Program-made: the position numbers and the translations under genes
Notes under the pieces: generated by a model
Seen by the model: only the letters and a program-made list of their open reading frames with translations
Databases searched by the model: none
What the model was told of the DNA's origin: nothing
Assembly (NCBI GenBank): GCA_039000515.1
Contig: JBCFYV010000012.1
Span: forward strand, 128,226,652 to 128,290,651
DNA: 64,000 nucleotides
Reading direction: 5' to 3'
DNA from: Timema cristinae
Lineage: Eukaryota; Arthropoda; Insecta; Phasmatodea; Timematidae
Shown: piece by piece, positions 38,901 through 53,900 of the stretch
Numbering within the stretch: the first letter of the stretch is position 1
Layout of the letters: each line of letters starts with the position of its first letter

Positions 38901-41900
38901 GTGTCTTCTGTAGAAACAACCCCAGTACTTGCCTGTGTCTGTCTGTAGAAACAACCCAGTACTTGCCTGTGTCTGTCTGTAGAAACAACCCAGTACTTGC
39001 CTGTGTCTGTCTGTAGAAACAACCATACTTGCACTGTGTCTGTCGTAGAAACAACTTCCAGTACTTGCCTGTGTCTGTCTGTAGAAACACCCCAGTACTT
39101 GCCTGTGTCCTGTCACTGCAGAAAAACCCAGTACTTGCCTGTGTCTCTGTAAAAACAACCAAGACTTGCACTGTGCTGTCTGTACAAACAACCAGACTTG
39201 CTGGTGCTTCTGTAGAAACAAAGTACTTGCTGTGCTCCCTCGCTGCAAAAGAGAATGGAACATGGACTTCCACACTCCACGCTACAAACAAGATAGACAA
39301 GGCTGATCACTGTCTGTTGGACTGGCTGTCCAGGACACTTCTTCACTCGCTCCGAACTGCTGAACTGTTCAGTACACTTCCACTCGCTACAAAACAAGAT
39401 AGAACTTAGAGAGACTTGTGCTCCAACTTCCACTCGCTACAAACAAGATAGAACTTAGAGAGACTGGTGCTTCCACTCGCTACAAAACAAGATAGAACTT
39501 AGAGAGACTGGTGTTTACTTCCACTCGCTACAAACAAGATAGAACTTAGAGAGACTGGTGCTTCCCACACTTCACTCGCTACAAACAAGATAACTAGAGA
39601 CTAGTGTTCACTGTAACAGATAGAACTTGAGGACTGGTGCTTCCACTTCACTACTAAAACAAGATAGAACTTAGAGAGACTGGTGCTTCCACACTTCCAC
39701 TCGCTACAAAACAAGATAGAACTTAGAGAGACTGGTGCTTCCACTTCACTCGCTACAAAACAAGATAGAACTTAGAGAGACTGGTGCTTCCCACTTCCAC
39801 TCGCTACAAAACAAGATAGAACTTAGAGAGACTGGTCTCCTCACTCGCTACAAAACAAGATAGAACTTAGAGAGACTGGTCTTCCACTCGCTACAAAACA
39901 AGATAGAACTTAGAAGACTGGTGCTTCCACTCATCGCTACAAAACAAGATAGAACTTAGAGAGACTGGTGCTTCCACTCAGCTACAAAACAAGATAGAAC
40001 TTAGAGAGACTGGTGCTTCCACTTCTCGCTACAAAACAAGATAGAACTTAGAGAGACTGGTGCTCCACATTCCACTCGCTACAAAACAAGATAGAACTTA
40101 GAGAGACTGGTGCTCACTTCCACTCGCTACAAAACAAGATAGAACTTAGAGAGACTGGTGCTTCTCCACTCGCTACAAAACAAGATAGAACTTAGAGAGA
40201 CGTGTTCTGCTTACTAGAGACTGTGCTCCACTCGCTACAAAACAAGATAGAACTTAGAGAGACTGGTGCTTCCACTTCCCTACAAAACAAGATAGAACTT
40301 AGAGAGACTGGTGCTTCCACTCGCTACAAAACAAGATAGAACTTAGAGAGACTGGTGCTTCCACACTTCCACTCGCTACAAAACAAGATAGAACTTAGAG
40401 AGACTGGTGCTTCCACTCGCTACAAAACAAGATAGAACTTAGAGAGACTGGTGCTTCCACCTCGCTACAAAACAAGATAGAACTTAGAGAGACTGGTGCT
40501 TCCACTCGCTACAAAACAAGATAGAACTTAGAGAGACTGGCTTCCCACACTTCCACTCGCTACAAAACAAGATAGAACTTAAGAGACTGGTGCTTCCCAC
40601 ACTTCCACTCGCTACAAAACAAGATAGAACTTACAAGATAGAACTTAGAGAGACTGGTGCTTCCACTCGCTACAAAACAAGATAGACTTAGAGAGACTGG
40701 TGCTTCCAACTTCCACTCGCTACAAAACAAGATAGAACTTAGAGAGACTGGTGCTTCCACTCGCTACAAAACAAGATAGAACTTAGAGAGACTGGTGCTT
40801 CCCACACTTCCACTCGCTACAAAACAAGATAGAACTTAGAGAGACTGGTGCTTCCTACACTTCCACTCGCTACAAAACAAGATAGAACTTAGAGAGACTG
40901 GTGCTTCCACTCGCTACAAAACAAGATAGAACTTAGAGAGACTTGTGCTTCCCACACTTCCACTCGCTACAAAACAAGATAGAACTTAGAGAGACTGGTG
41001 CTTCCTACACTTCCACTCGCTACAAAACAAGATAGAACTTAGAGAGACTGGTGCTTCCCACACTTCCACTTGCTACAAAACAAGATAGAACTTAGAGAGA
41101 CTGGTGCTTCCACTCGCTACAAAACAAGATAGACCTTAGAGAGACTGGTGCTTCCACTCGCTACAAAACAAGATAGAACTTAGAGAGACTGGTGCTTCCA
41201 CTCGCTACTAAACAAGATAGAACTTAGAGAGACTTGTGCTTCCCACACTTCCACTCGCTACAAAACAAGATAGAACTTAGAGAGATTGGTGCTTCCCACA
41301 CTTCCACTCGCTACAAAACAAGATAGAACTTAGAGAGACTGGTGCTTCCACTCGCTACAAAACAAGATAGAACTTAGAGAGACTGGTGCTTCCACTCGCT
41401 ACAAAACAAGATAGAACTTAGAGAGACTGGTGCTTCCACTCGCTACAAAACAAGATAGAACTTAGAGAGACTGGTGCTTCCACTCGCTACTAAACAAGAT
41501 AGAACTTAGAGAGACTTGTGCTTCCCACACTTCCACTCGCTACAAAACAAGATAGAACTTAGAGAGATTGGTGCTTCCCACACTTCCACTCGCTACAAAA
41601 CAAGATAGAACTTAGAGAGACTGGTGTTTCCACTCGCTACAAAACAAGATATAACTTAGAGAGACTGGTGCTTCCACTCGCTACAAAACAAGATAGAACT
41701 TAAGTGAGACTGGTGCTTCCACTCGCTACAAAACAAGATAGAACTTAGAGAGACTGGTGCTTCCCACACTTCCACTCGCTACAAAACAAGATAGAGCTTA
41801 GAGAGACTGGTGCTTCCACTCGCTACAAAACAAGATAGAACTTAGAGAGACTGGTGCTTCCCACACTTCCACTCGCTACAAAACAAGATAGAACTTAGAG

Positions 41901-44900
41901 AGACTGGTGCTTCCACTCGCTACAAAACAAGATAGAACTTAGAGAGACTTGTGCTTCCCACACTTCCACTCGCTACAAAACAAGATAGAACTTAGAGAGA
42001 CTGGTGCTTCCCACACTTCCACTCACTACAAAACAAGATAGAACTTAGAGAGACTGGTGCTTCCCACACTTCCACTCGCTACAAAACAAGATAGAACTTA
42101 GAGAGACTGGTGCTTCCACTCGCTACAAAACAAGATAGAACTTAGAGAGACTGGTGCTTCCACTCGCTACAAAACAAGATAGAACTTAGAGAGACTGGTG
42201 CTTCCCACACTTCCACTCGCTACAAAACAAGATAGAGCTTAGAGAGACTGGTGCTTCCACTCGCTACAAAACAAGATAGAACTTAGAGAGACTGGTGCTT
42301 CCACTCGCTACAAAACAAGATAGAACTTAGAAAGACTGGTGCTTCCACTCGCTACAAAACAAGATAGAACTTAGAGAGACTGGTGCTTCCCAAACACTTT
42401 AGAACCGTGATCCTGTTTTTTACCACGACCCACCCAGTTTCAATGGAGATGTCTCGGAAGGAGCCACAGCCATGAACATATCATATTCCTGTATTTATTT
42501 TTCAACAGTAACTTCCTCCAGAGGAGCCCCATCTTGTGAGCTCTTCTTCATCAGGATAGGCATTTTATTGATTAATATTCTTAGTTTAATTTGTTAATCT
42601 GTATCTTGGACGAGGACTCCTGGAAGCTGCGGGCCCAGTATTATAGTAATAGTAGTCTCCCCCCCCCCCCTTGTTGCTTATTAGCATGGGGGAGAAGGAA
42701 GAGGGAGCACAAGAATTGGGGAGGAAGTGAAATAGTGTGGAGGAGGACAGCAGGGAGAGTTGTTTTACAGCAGAAACAAGGACAGTGAATGTAAGAGAAA
42801 CAAAGAGAGCATGTTAGCTGTCACCAGGAGAAACAGGATTAGGAGTGAAGTTATCTGGGAAATAGTAGTACAGGGAGTAGAGAGGGGAGGGGCAGATACC
42901 AGCAAGTGTGCAAGTGAGAGGAGAGGAGTGGTGGTATAATAGAGGAAGATGAAGGGAGTTCAGTTTTGGCAGATTTTCTTTAGAAGACCCTTAGTTGTGT
43001 TAGATCTAGTGTGTGTTGACATAACAAGGATTACTTGAAGATGCAGAAATGAGGGTTCTGACACTGGAACTCGTTGCTGCTGCAAGTTGTGTTGCAGTTC
43101 AACTCGTCACTATGATCGTCACAGTTATACTCCCCGTCACACTGATGTAGGCCACGGATACAATGACCATTGGAGCAACGGAACTCTGACTCGCTACAGT
43201 TGCGCGGAGTACACATCTCTCCCTCGTCAGAGTTGTCACCGCAGTCATTCTCGTAGTCACAGTGCCAGCGACCAGGGATACATCTACAACAATGTGACAA
43301 CACGTGTTCTAAGAGATACAACTACAACAATGTGACAACACGTGTTCTAGGAGATATCTCTACTACAATGTGACAACCTACTTTGTTATGGTGGAGGCAC
43401 GGACGAAAATCAGGTTTATGGCAAAACATTCTTTGGGCTAAGTAAGTAAATTATTTCACCAGTAGAGACAGAAAGGTTAGTTTTAATCACGTGGTGATAT
43501 CAACAGTTGTTGAATATCTGGCACGGCATAAGAACATAAGATGAACTTTTTAAATGAAGAGAAAAAGTTGTCATTAAATTCAAGGACAACCCTTGACATA
43601 TATTCAACAACTGTTGATATCAGCACATGAGGATAATTAATTAAACTCTTTGTTGATTTATTTTGGCAAAAACATGTTTTGCTAAAAAAAAAACTACAAA
43701 AAAACTGACATTAACTTATGTTTCCTTCACTCCTATCTTGTGTTTCCTCACTCCTACCTTGTGTTTCTTCACTCCTATCTTGTGTTTCCCTCACTCCTAC
43801 CTTGTGTTTCCCTCACTCCTACCTTGTATTTCTTCACTCCTACCTTGTGTTTCCCTCACTCCTACCTTGTTTCTTCACTCCTACCTTGTGTTTCCCTCAC
43901 TCCTACCTTGTGTTTCCTTCACTCCTACCTTGTATTTCTTCACTCCTACCTTGTTTTCCCTCACTCCTACCTTGTGTTTCCCTCACTCCTACCTTGTGTT
44001 TCCTCACTCCTACTTGTGTTTCCTCACTCCTGCCTTGTGTTTCCCTCACTCCTACCTTGTGTTTCTTCACTCCTATCTTGTGTTTCCTTAACTCCTACCT
44101 TGTGTTTCCTCACTCCTACCTTGTGTTTCCCTCACTCCTACCTTGTGTTTCTTCACTCCTACCTTGTGTTTCCCTCACTCCTACCTTGTGTTTCTTCACT
44201 CCTACCTTGTATTTCTTCACTCCTACCTTGTGTTTCCCTCACTCCTACCTTGTGTTTCCTCACTCCTACTCTTGTGTTTCCTTCACTCCTGCCTTGTGTT
44301 TCTCCTCCTTCCCCCTACCTTGTGTTTCCCTCACTCCTACCTTGTGTTTCCCTCACTCCTCCTACCTTGTGTTTCCCTCACTCCTCCTACCTTGTGTTTC
44401 CCTCACTCCTACCTTGTGTTTCCTTCACTCCTACCTTGTGTTTCCTTCACTCCTACCTTGTGTTTCCTCACTCCTACCTTGTGTTTTCCCTCACTCCTAC
44501 CTTGTGTTTCCCTCCACTGTTTCCACTTACCTTGTGTTTCCTCACTCCTACCTTGTGTTTCTTCACTCCTACCTTGTGTTTCCCTCACTCCTACCTTGTG
44601 TTTCTCTCTCCACTCCTACCTTGTGTTTCCCTCACTCCTACCTTGTGTTTCCCTCACTCCTACCTTGTGTTTCTTCACTCCTACCTTGTGTTTCCTCACT
44701 CCTACCTTGTGTTTCTTCACTCCTACTCTTGTGTTTCCCTCACTCCTACCTTGTGTTTCCCTCACTCCTACCTTGTGTTTCCTTCACTCCTACCTTGTGT
44801 TTTCCTCTCACTCCTACCTTGTGTTTCCCTCACTCCTACCTTGTGTTTCCCTCACTCCTACCTGTGTTTTGTTTCCTTCACTCCTACCTTGTGTTTCCTC

Positions 44901-47900
44901 ACTCCTACCTTGTGTTTCTTCACTCCTACTTGTGTTTCCTCACTCCTACCTTGTGTTTCCCTCACTCCTACCTTGTGTTTCTTCACTCCTACCTGTGTTT
45001 CCCTCACTCCTACCTTGTGTTTTCTTCACTCCTATCTTGTGTTTCTTCACTCCTACCTTGTGTTTCCTCACTCCTACCTTGTGTTTCCCTCACTCCTACC
45101 TTGTGTTTCCTTCACTCCTACCTTGTGTTTCCTTCACTCCTACCTTGTGTTTCTTCACTCCTACCTTGTGTTTCCTTCACTCCTACCTTGTGTTTCCCTC
45201 ACTCCTACCTTGTTTTCCTCACTCCTACCTTGTGTTTCTTCACTCCTACCTTGTGTTTCCCTCACTCCTACCTTGTGTTTCCTCACTCCTACCTTGTGTT
45301 TCCTCACTCCTACCTTGTGTTTCCTTCACTCCTACCTTGTGTTTCTTCACTCCTATCTTGTGTTTCCTCACTCCTACCTTGTGTTTCCTTAACTCCTACC
45401 TTGTGTTTCCCTCACTCCTACCTTGTGTTCTCTTCACTCCTATCTTGTGTTTCCTTAACTCCTACCTTGTGTTTCCCTCACTCCTACCTTGTGTTTCTTC
45501 ACTCCTACCTTGTGTTTCCTTCACTCCTACCTTGTGTTTTCCTCACTCCTACCTTGTGTTTCTTTCACTCCTACCTTGTATTTCTTCACTCCTACCTTGT
45601 GTTTCCCTCACTCCTACCTTGTGTTTCCCTCACTCCTACCTTGTGTTTCCTCACTCCTACTTGTGTTTCCTCACTCCTGCTTGGTTTCCTCACTCCTACC
45701 TTGTGTTTCCCTCCACTCCTACTGTGTGTTTCCCTCTACCTCCTAACTTGTGTTTCCCTCACCTCCTACCTTGTGTTCCACTCACTCCTATCTTGTGATT
45801 GTTCCTTAACTCAACTCAACTTGGTGTTCACCTCACATCCTACAACTATGAGCTGTGTTACGTTTACTCAAATTGTTCTGAGTATCTAGAAACTAGACTG
45901 TTACGTAAGCTCACATCAACACAACTATGGTCCGAGTGCACAAACAACACTACAAACTATGGAGCTGTGTGTACAGTGATAGTCTCACACTCTAGACTAC
46001 AAACTATGGAGCTGTGTGTACAGTGATAGTCTCACACTCTAGACTACAAACTATGGAGCCGTGTGTACAGTGATAGTCTCACACTCTAGACTACAAACTA
46101 TGGAGCTGTGTGTACAGTGATAGTCTCACACTCTAGACTACAAACTATGGAGCTGTGTGTACAGTGATAGTCTCACACTCTAGACTACAAACTATGGAGC
46201 CGTGTGTACAGTGATAGTCTCACACTCTAGACTACAAACTATGGAGCTGTGTGTACAGTGATAGTCTCACACTCTAGACTACAAACTATGGAGCTGTGTG
46301 TACAGTGATAGTCTCACACTCTAGACTACAAACTATGGAGCTGTGTGTACAGTGATAGTCTCACACTCTAGACTACAAACTATGGAGCTGTGTGTACAGT
46401 GATAGTCTCACACTCTAGACTACAAACTATGGAGCTGTGTGTACAGTGATAGTCTCACAACTCTAGACTACAAACTATGGAGCTGTGTGTACAGTGATAG
46501 TCTCACACTCTAGACTACAAACTATGGAGCCGTGTGTACAGTGATAGTCTCACACTCTAGACTACAAACTATGGAGCCGTGTGTACAGTGATAGTCTCAC
46601 ACTCTGGACTACAAACTATGGAGCTGTGTGTACAGTGATAGTTCACACTCTAGACTACAACTATGGAGCTGTGTGTACTGATAGTCTCACACTCCAGACT
46701 ACAAACTATGGAGCTGTGTGTACAGTGATAGTCTCACACTCTAGACTACAAACTATGGAGCTGTGTGTACAGTGATAGTCTCACACTCCAGACTACAAAC
46801 TATGGAGCTGTGTGTACAGTGATAGTCTCACACTCCAGACTACAAACTATGGAGCTGTGTGTACAGTGATAGTCTCACACTCCAGACTACAAACTATGGA
46901 GCTGTGTGTACAGTGATAGTCTTACACTCTAGCGTGGCTACCCACTAAGTTACGGCTCACAGATTTGATTCCTCAGTTCCAAAATTACAATCAGTTAAGT
47001 ACCTCAAACCATGTTTTTTTATAAATATTGATATAAATGTATTTGTGTTTGCCGAGTTACTTCATTAGTTGATCCCCCACCACTGTCACGTCACCAAACA
47101 ACCCACTATATGTTATCCAACCTGTTATTGGAGCAACGGAAGTAGGTGGGTTCGCATGTGTGATAGTCCGGACTGTTGCAAGTGTATGGTTCATCCTCTC
47201 CCAGGGAGCAGTCTTGGTCCCCGTCGCATTGCCATGAGGTCGGTATACAGCGGCCAGAGTTGCACCTGTGGTCAGACATGACACAACCTCAACACGGAGC
47301 TGACATACTCAGACAACATGATACAACCTCAACATGGAGTTGACACCCAACAACATGACACAACCTCAACACGGAGCTGACATACTCAGACAACATGACA
47401 CAACCTCAACACGGAGCTGACATACTCAGACAACATGACACAACCTCAACATGGAGTTGACACCACACAACATGACACAACCTCAACACGGAGCTGACAC
47501 TCTCAGACAACATGACACAACCTCAACACGGAGCTGACACTCTCAGACAACATGACACAACCTCAACACGGAGCTGACATACTCAGACAACATGACACAA
47601 CCTCAACATGGAGTTGACACACTCAGACAACATGACACAACCTCAACACGGAGCTGACATACTAGACAACTGACACAACCTCAACATGGATTGACACTCA
47701 GACACATGACACAACTCAACACGGAGCTGACACTCTCAGACAACATGACACAACCTCAACACAGAGCTGACACTCTCAGACAACATGACACAACCTCAAC
47801 ACGGAGCTGACACTCTCAGACAACATGACACAACCTCAACACGGAGCTGACACTCTCAGACAACATGACACAACCTCAACATGGAGTTGACACTCAGACA

Positions 47901-50900
47901 ACATGACACAACCTCAACACGGAGCTGACACTCTCAGACAACATGACACAACCTCAACACGGAGCTGACATACTCAGACAACATGACACAACCTCAACAT
48001 GGAGTTGACACACTCAGACAACATGACACAACCTCAACATGGAGATGAGACACTCAGACAACATACACAACCTCAACACGGAGCTGACACCCACACAACA
48101 TTACACAACCTCAACACGGAGCTGACACACTCAGACAACATGACACAACCTCAACACGGAGCTGACACTCTCAGACAACATGACACAACCTCAACACGGA
48201 GCTGACACACCCAACAACATTACACAACCTCAACACGGAGCTGACACTCTCAGACAACATGACACAACCTCAACACGGAGCTGACACACCAACAACATTA
48301 CAACCTCAACAGAGCTGACACACTCAGACAACATGACACAACCTCAACATGGAGCTGACCACCCACACAACATTACACAACCTCAACACGGAGCTGACAC
48401 ACCCACACAAACATTACACAACCTCAACACAGAGCTGACACACTCAGACAACATGACACAACCTCAACACGGAGTTGACACACTCAGACAACATGACACA
48501 ACCTCAACATGGAGTTGACACTCTCAGACAACTGACACAACCTCAACATGGAGTTGACACACTCAGACAACATGACACAACCTCAACACGGAGCTGACAC
48601 ACCCACACAACATTACACAACCTCAACACAGAGCTGACACACTCAGACAACATGACACAACCTCAAGATGGAGTTGACGCACTCAGACACATGACACAAC
48701 CTCAAGAGGAGTTGACGCACTCACACAACATGACACAACCTCAAGATGGAGTTGACGCACTCAGACAACATGACACAACCTCAGATGGAGTTGACGCATC
48801 AGACAACATGACAAACTCAACACGGAGTGACACACTCAGACAACATGACACAACCTCAACACGGAGCTGACACTCTCAGACAACATGACACAACCTCAAG
48901 ATGGAGTTGACACTCTCAGACAACATGACACAACCTCAACATGGAGTGACACACTCAGACAACATGACACAACCTCAAACGGAGCTGACATACTCAGACA
49001 ACATGACACAACCTCAACACGGAGTGACATACTCAGACAACATGACACAACCTCAACATGGAGTTGACACACTCAGACAACATGATACAACCTCAACATG
49101 GAGTTGACGTACTCAGACAACATGACACAACCTCAACATGGAGCTGACACTCTCAGACAACATGACACAACCTCAACACGGAGCTTGACACACTCAGACA
49201 ACATGACACAACCTCAAGATGGAGTTGACGTACTCGTCTATTGCTTTGCTAGAGTCTTTAATACCAGTCAGTTGGATACATGACTTTAGATTCTAGAACA
49301 ATATTTTCAGTTAAACATTCAAGAGGACAGAAGGGCGAGGCTTATGTGTTTTAATTGTGAACATTGAGTTGTACAGTTTTCTGATAACTGTGTAGGACTT
49401 GCCCTTCTGACGTCTTTCAATGTTTAGTTCAATACAACCGCTTGATACCATTTTTACTTTGATTATAATATTATTTTGAAATGGATTGGGGTGAGTGAAG
49501 GTTAAAAACTTCTAATTAACTTCAAAAAATTACCAGCATTTACTTTTATCTGACAACTACAAAGCTTATCGAATAAAAAATAGTGACAACTAGAATAATC
49601 CTTTAGGTTGACTTATTGCCATTCAGAGCTTTCATGTCCATTGAATACTAATATTCAATAGAACAAATCTGAGGTAATTGAATTGAATGGTGTGATAACT
49701 TGATTTATCAGATTATAATTAAATATTGTAAAATAAAGTGCCCGTGAAGTGCCCTTGAAGTGTTTTACAGGGCGTTCTTTGTACCCATTGTCACATATGC
49801 TGCAGAAACATGGACAGTGACAAGGAGAGCATGTTAGCTGTCACCAGGAGAAACAGGATTAGGAGTGAAGTTATCCAGGAAAGAATAGGAGTACAGGGAG
49901 TACATGAGACAATAGCGCAGGGACAAAGGAGGATGGAGATATCTTACTAATTGATCCGGCCACAGGCTGGAAACAGATGATGATTATGAGCATACAGTTA
50001 TATAAATATATACAAAATATCAACAAGAAACATCCAAACTTTAAGTCTGCTTTGATAATATTATATTCGGGTTCACTCACCTGAAGTGGTCATCAGGACA
50101 TGTCCGGTTCTTACAATCTTCGTTCTCGTCACTTGCATCGCCACAGTCGTTGTCACCGTCACAAACCCAAACTGAAGGAATGCACTTTTTGTTGCTACAG
50201 AAATACTGGAAGAAAAACAAGTGCAAACAAGTGTTAGTGCACAGTTACTAAACATTGTCAAAACATACGGGCATTGAAACAAACATTTGATTACCTGATT
50301 AGCCGGACATATTTTAGGCGGACAATCCAGCTCATCTTCTCCGTAGAAGCAATCCGTGTATCCATCACACCTCTTGCTCACAGAAATACACCGGTCCGAG
50401 CTAGTCTCGTTACCTTTACACTTGAACTGAGTGTTGAGACAGACATACTGCAGAACAGAAATCATACAGTTAGCTTCTTAACCCAGGGACATATCTCTCG
50501 GGGTCAAACATGCTAACCACTATCCTATCCTTGACACCAAGTAGTCCCAGGTTGATAGATTGTTAGCTGTATGCACAGTGTTTAGCTCAAACCATCAAAA
50601 GGTATCAGTGGTCCAACCATATTAACAAGTTTGAAAGATCCATCAAACGATTTTGGAACAGAAAAAAAAGCGATTCACTTGGTTTTTCCAAATGTTTTCT
50701 TCCATGATTGATAAAATTAGGGTAGAGCGAGTTCTTGAGAGTTCAAGCTCGAGTTGAGGTTAAGTTGTTAGAACTAGTCTCAAAGATTTTTTTAAGAAAA
50801 TAAAAAAATTGAGTACTTGTAGTTTTTAATTCTATTGTGAAAAACCTGAGTTTGGTTAATTTTTTCAAATCTAAGATATTATTTAATAACAAGTTTAAGT

Positions 50901-53900
50901 CCCTCAATATTTCCTTTTGTATGACTTAAATATATAGCTTGTAAAATTATTTTACATTCGTTTAAATATCTGAATTTGTGCGATCATAATTTTTTTTCCC
51001 GCAGATAAGTTTAATTCTAAGAAAAATTTGTTTGTATTTATAAAGAGGTATTTATGAATCTATTACAGAAACCTCAACTTGAAGTATTTATGGTACAAAT
51101 ACGGCTCTATAAAACCCAATATTTTTATACAAACTCCATTTGCACTCAACTTGAAGTGGAAAACGCCTACCTACACAACCTTAAATAAAAAATGTTATGT
51201 TTCTAATGTTCAAAATTAAAATGGAGGTGCAGAAAAGATATGAAATAAGGATTGGTAATTAGAATTACTCCAAAGTATCAATTACAGAACTATTATTTTA
51301 TTCATGTAAAGAGAACAAAGAAAAAGTCACTGTTTACCATGTTACAGTCCTTCTCATCAGATCCATCTCCACACTCGGATTCTCCGTTACAAAGCTGTGA
51401 AGGATGGATACATTGGTTGTTGGTGCACTGGAACTGTCCAGGCATGCACTCAAATTTGCGGCACGCTTTTGGCTCGTCTGAACCGTCTCCGCATCATCTG
51501 CAGAACACAAGTGATGTACCGAGTGTCGTACAGAGTACTGAGTGTCGTATTAATACATGAGTGTCGATATGTACCTGAGTATCGTATAGTGTACTGAGGT
51601 CGTATAGTGTCCTGAGTGTCGTATAGGTACCTGAGTGTCGTACAGAGTACCTGAGTGTCGTATAGTGTACCTGAGTGTCGTATAGTGAGTGTCACACTTC
51701 CACCAGAATGGAATACACTTGTAGGTGGACCCACAGACAAAATGGGCTGCAGTACAGTTTGCGTCACAGCCCCTTCCGTCTTCTCCGAGCAAGAAGTTCT
51801 CAGGGCAGGCACAGGTGTGACCTCCGCCAGGTGTCAACAGACAGAGGGTGCTGCAGCCGCCATTGTTGTCACACGGGTTCGGCTTCACTGAAACACATCA
51901 GCATCATCAGAAGATGCTGTGGAGCAGAGATGAGCCCACTATGGGCTCAGGAAGAGAGACTAAGGGACAAACAATCATATTACTTTAATGTCATTTTTTA
52001 ATATACTATATTTATTTACTACCTAGAATCACAAATATTATTCAGGATTTTAGTTTTGAATATTTGAAATACTTACCACCTCCTCCCAAAAAAAGACATT
52101 AATATTTAATATCATTAATTAACTTACCTGGCCTTTGATGGTATGGGTGGAAAATATGGATATCCATAGGCCTGTGAACCGTTGTAGTCAGGGTCTTGCA
52201 GTCCGTGCCGTTATACTTGTTGCACCTCTCCACAGACTTCTTCTCCCAATCCGTCCAATAGACATAGTCCTCAAATACAGTCAAAGCAAATATGTGGTGG
52301 AGCTGAATATTGGGGTCTTTGGCTGAAAAAAAAAACTGTTGCTATAAGCATGCAAGACAAGCTGAGCTTCTGGTGGATCAATACTACCAACAAACAGGAA
52401 ACTGTTGCTATAGCATGCAAGACAAGCTGAGCTTCTGGTGGATCAATACTACCAACACACAGGAAACAGTTTTAAAGGCATGCACAGACCAGCATGTAGC
52501 AAGTTTTCCTTAAGGCTCTAACATTCTATTATTATTTAATCAAAGATTTTTTCTTGTTGGTCGTACTGAAATGAAGTGGCTTTCAATCAAGGTGCTTAGA
52601 ATTGAAATAGGTAGGTATAAATCAGATTTGCACTGGTACCATCTCATCAACAAACATCTGAATTACTGCCTGCCTGTGAATGAGACAATAAAGACAAATG
52701 TTATTACTGGTATGGAGCGACCTGCTGACACAATCTCGTCCTCTCAAGGTCAAGACAGTGATGTGGCTTCCCGCGTCCCCCAGAACAGCTGTTGGTCTCT
52801 ACGAGATGGTGATGCATTGGGCCACCCCAGAATCATGACGATCATCTGGTCCGAGCTCAAACCGCTTGCCGATGTAGGCTTGTCCCCCCAGTCATCCAGT
52901 ACATGTAGCTACACCATCAGGATGGGATTAATACTCCTAAATCACTGGAGCAGGTAATGCTGTATGTGTGCACAACATTAGTGGAAACTTGTGGATAAAA
53001 GACCCCTGGTAGCCGAGACACACGAAGAAAAGTTTTAAAGAGAATGTATTTGAAGGGGGTTGTGTCTCAAGATAGGGGTGAACGGATAGCTTACGTCCTG
53101 GCGGACCATTCAAGAGTTCCTCAAGGGCTGGTACTTAACGCTACTTAGCATAATTGTTCATTTATGTAGTTAATTAGTAGTTTATTTAAATATGCTATAC
53201 CCTAGTATCACTGAGCAATGTGCTGGCCATCCCCTCTAATATAAACTTTGTTATGTTTTTGAATCGTAACTAAGTTATCTCTCAGAATGATTTAATGGCT
53301 ACTCACCCTTGTCTGGGGTCCAGGGTTATTGCCCTGGGTTCCTCTAGACCGGTCTTTATGAGGACTTTGCGAAAGCGCCCATCCAGCTTGGACACCTCGA
53401 TTGTGTCCAGTCCCTTGTCACACCAGTACAAGTTGCGCCCGACCCAGTCCACGGCGAGTCCGTCGGGGTTCTGGAGGGTTGCGGAGTGCAACACCTTACA
53501 AAACCAGACGTGATCAGTTAGATATCGTACTTCCTACATTACCATGGACCATCAATTAAAGTTTGTTCTCAACATTACAATACTTTATGGTAGGTTTAGA
53601 GTAATAAATACTTTCTAGCAGATTGTTGCTGCAAATTATCACACTAAAATGTACCCTAAAGTTGTATTAGAAAGAATTTTATAAAACCAGACCTCACTCG
53701 ACTTTCTATTTAAGCGTTTACTCGACAAAGGTGGTCAACTTTACATATATTTTGAGCTTTCGGTGTTTAATTTCAAGCAGAATGTGTATTTTTTCCTTTA
53801 CACCGCTCACTATTTGTTGCATTGTACTACTTTATTAAGAATTTGAGCTGTTATTATTGTTAACCAAACAGATAATATATTGTAATTGCAGATACCCAGT

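Noticed and set aside
38164..39300. Minus-strand open frames of 280-380 codons (repeats of [15 protein letters not shown])
   Set aside because: Generated by the 35-bp array, the same peptide in three frames; no domain or start context.
43718..45889. Plus-strand open frame of 723 codons rich in Leu, Pro, Ser and Phe
   Set aside because: Produced entirely by the 22-bp array; all three frames are open because no unit phase has a stop.
47999..49283. Short plus-strand ORFs rich in Thr, Gln, His and Asp
   Set aside because: Translation of the 40-bp array.
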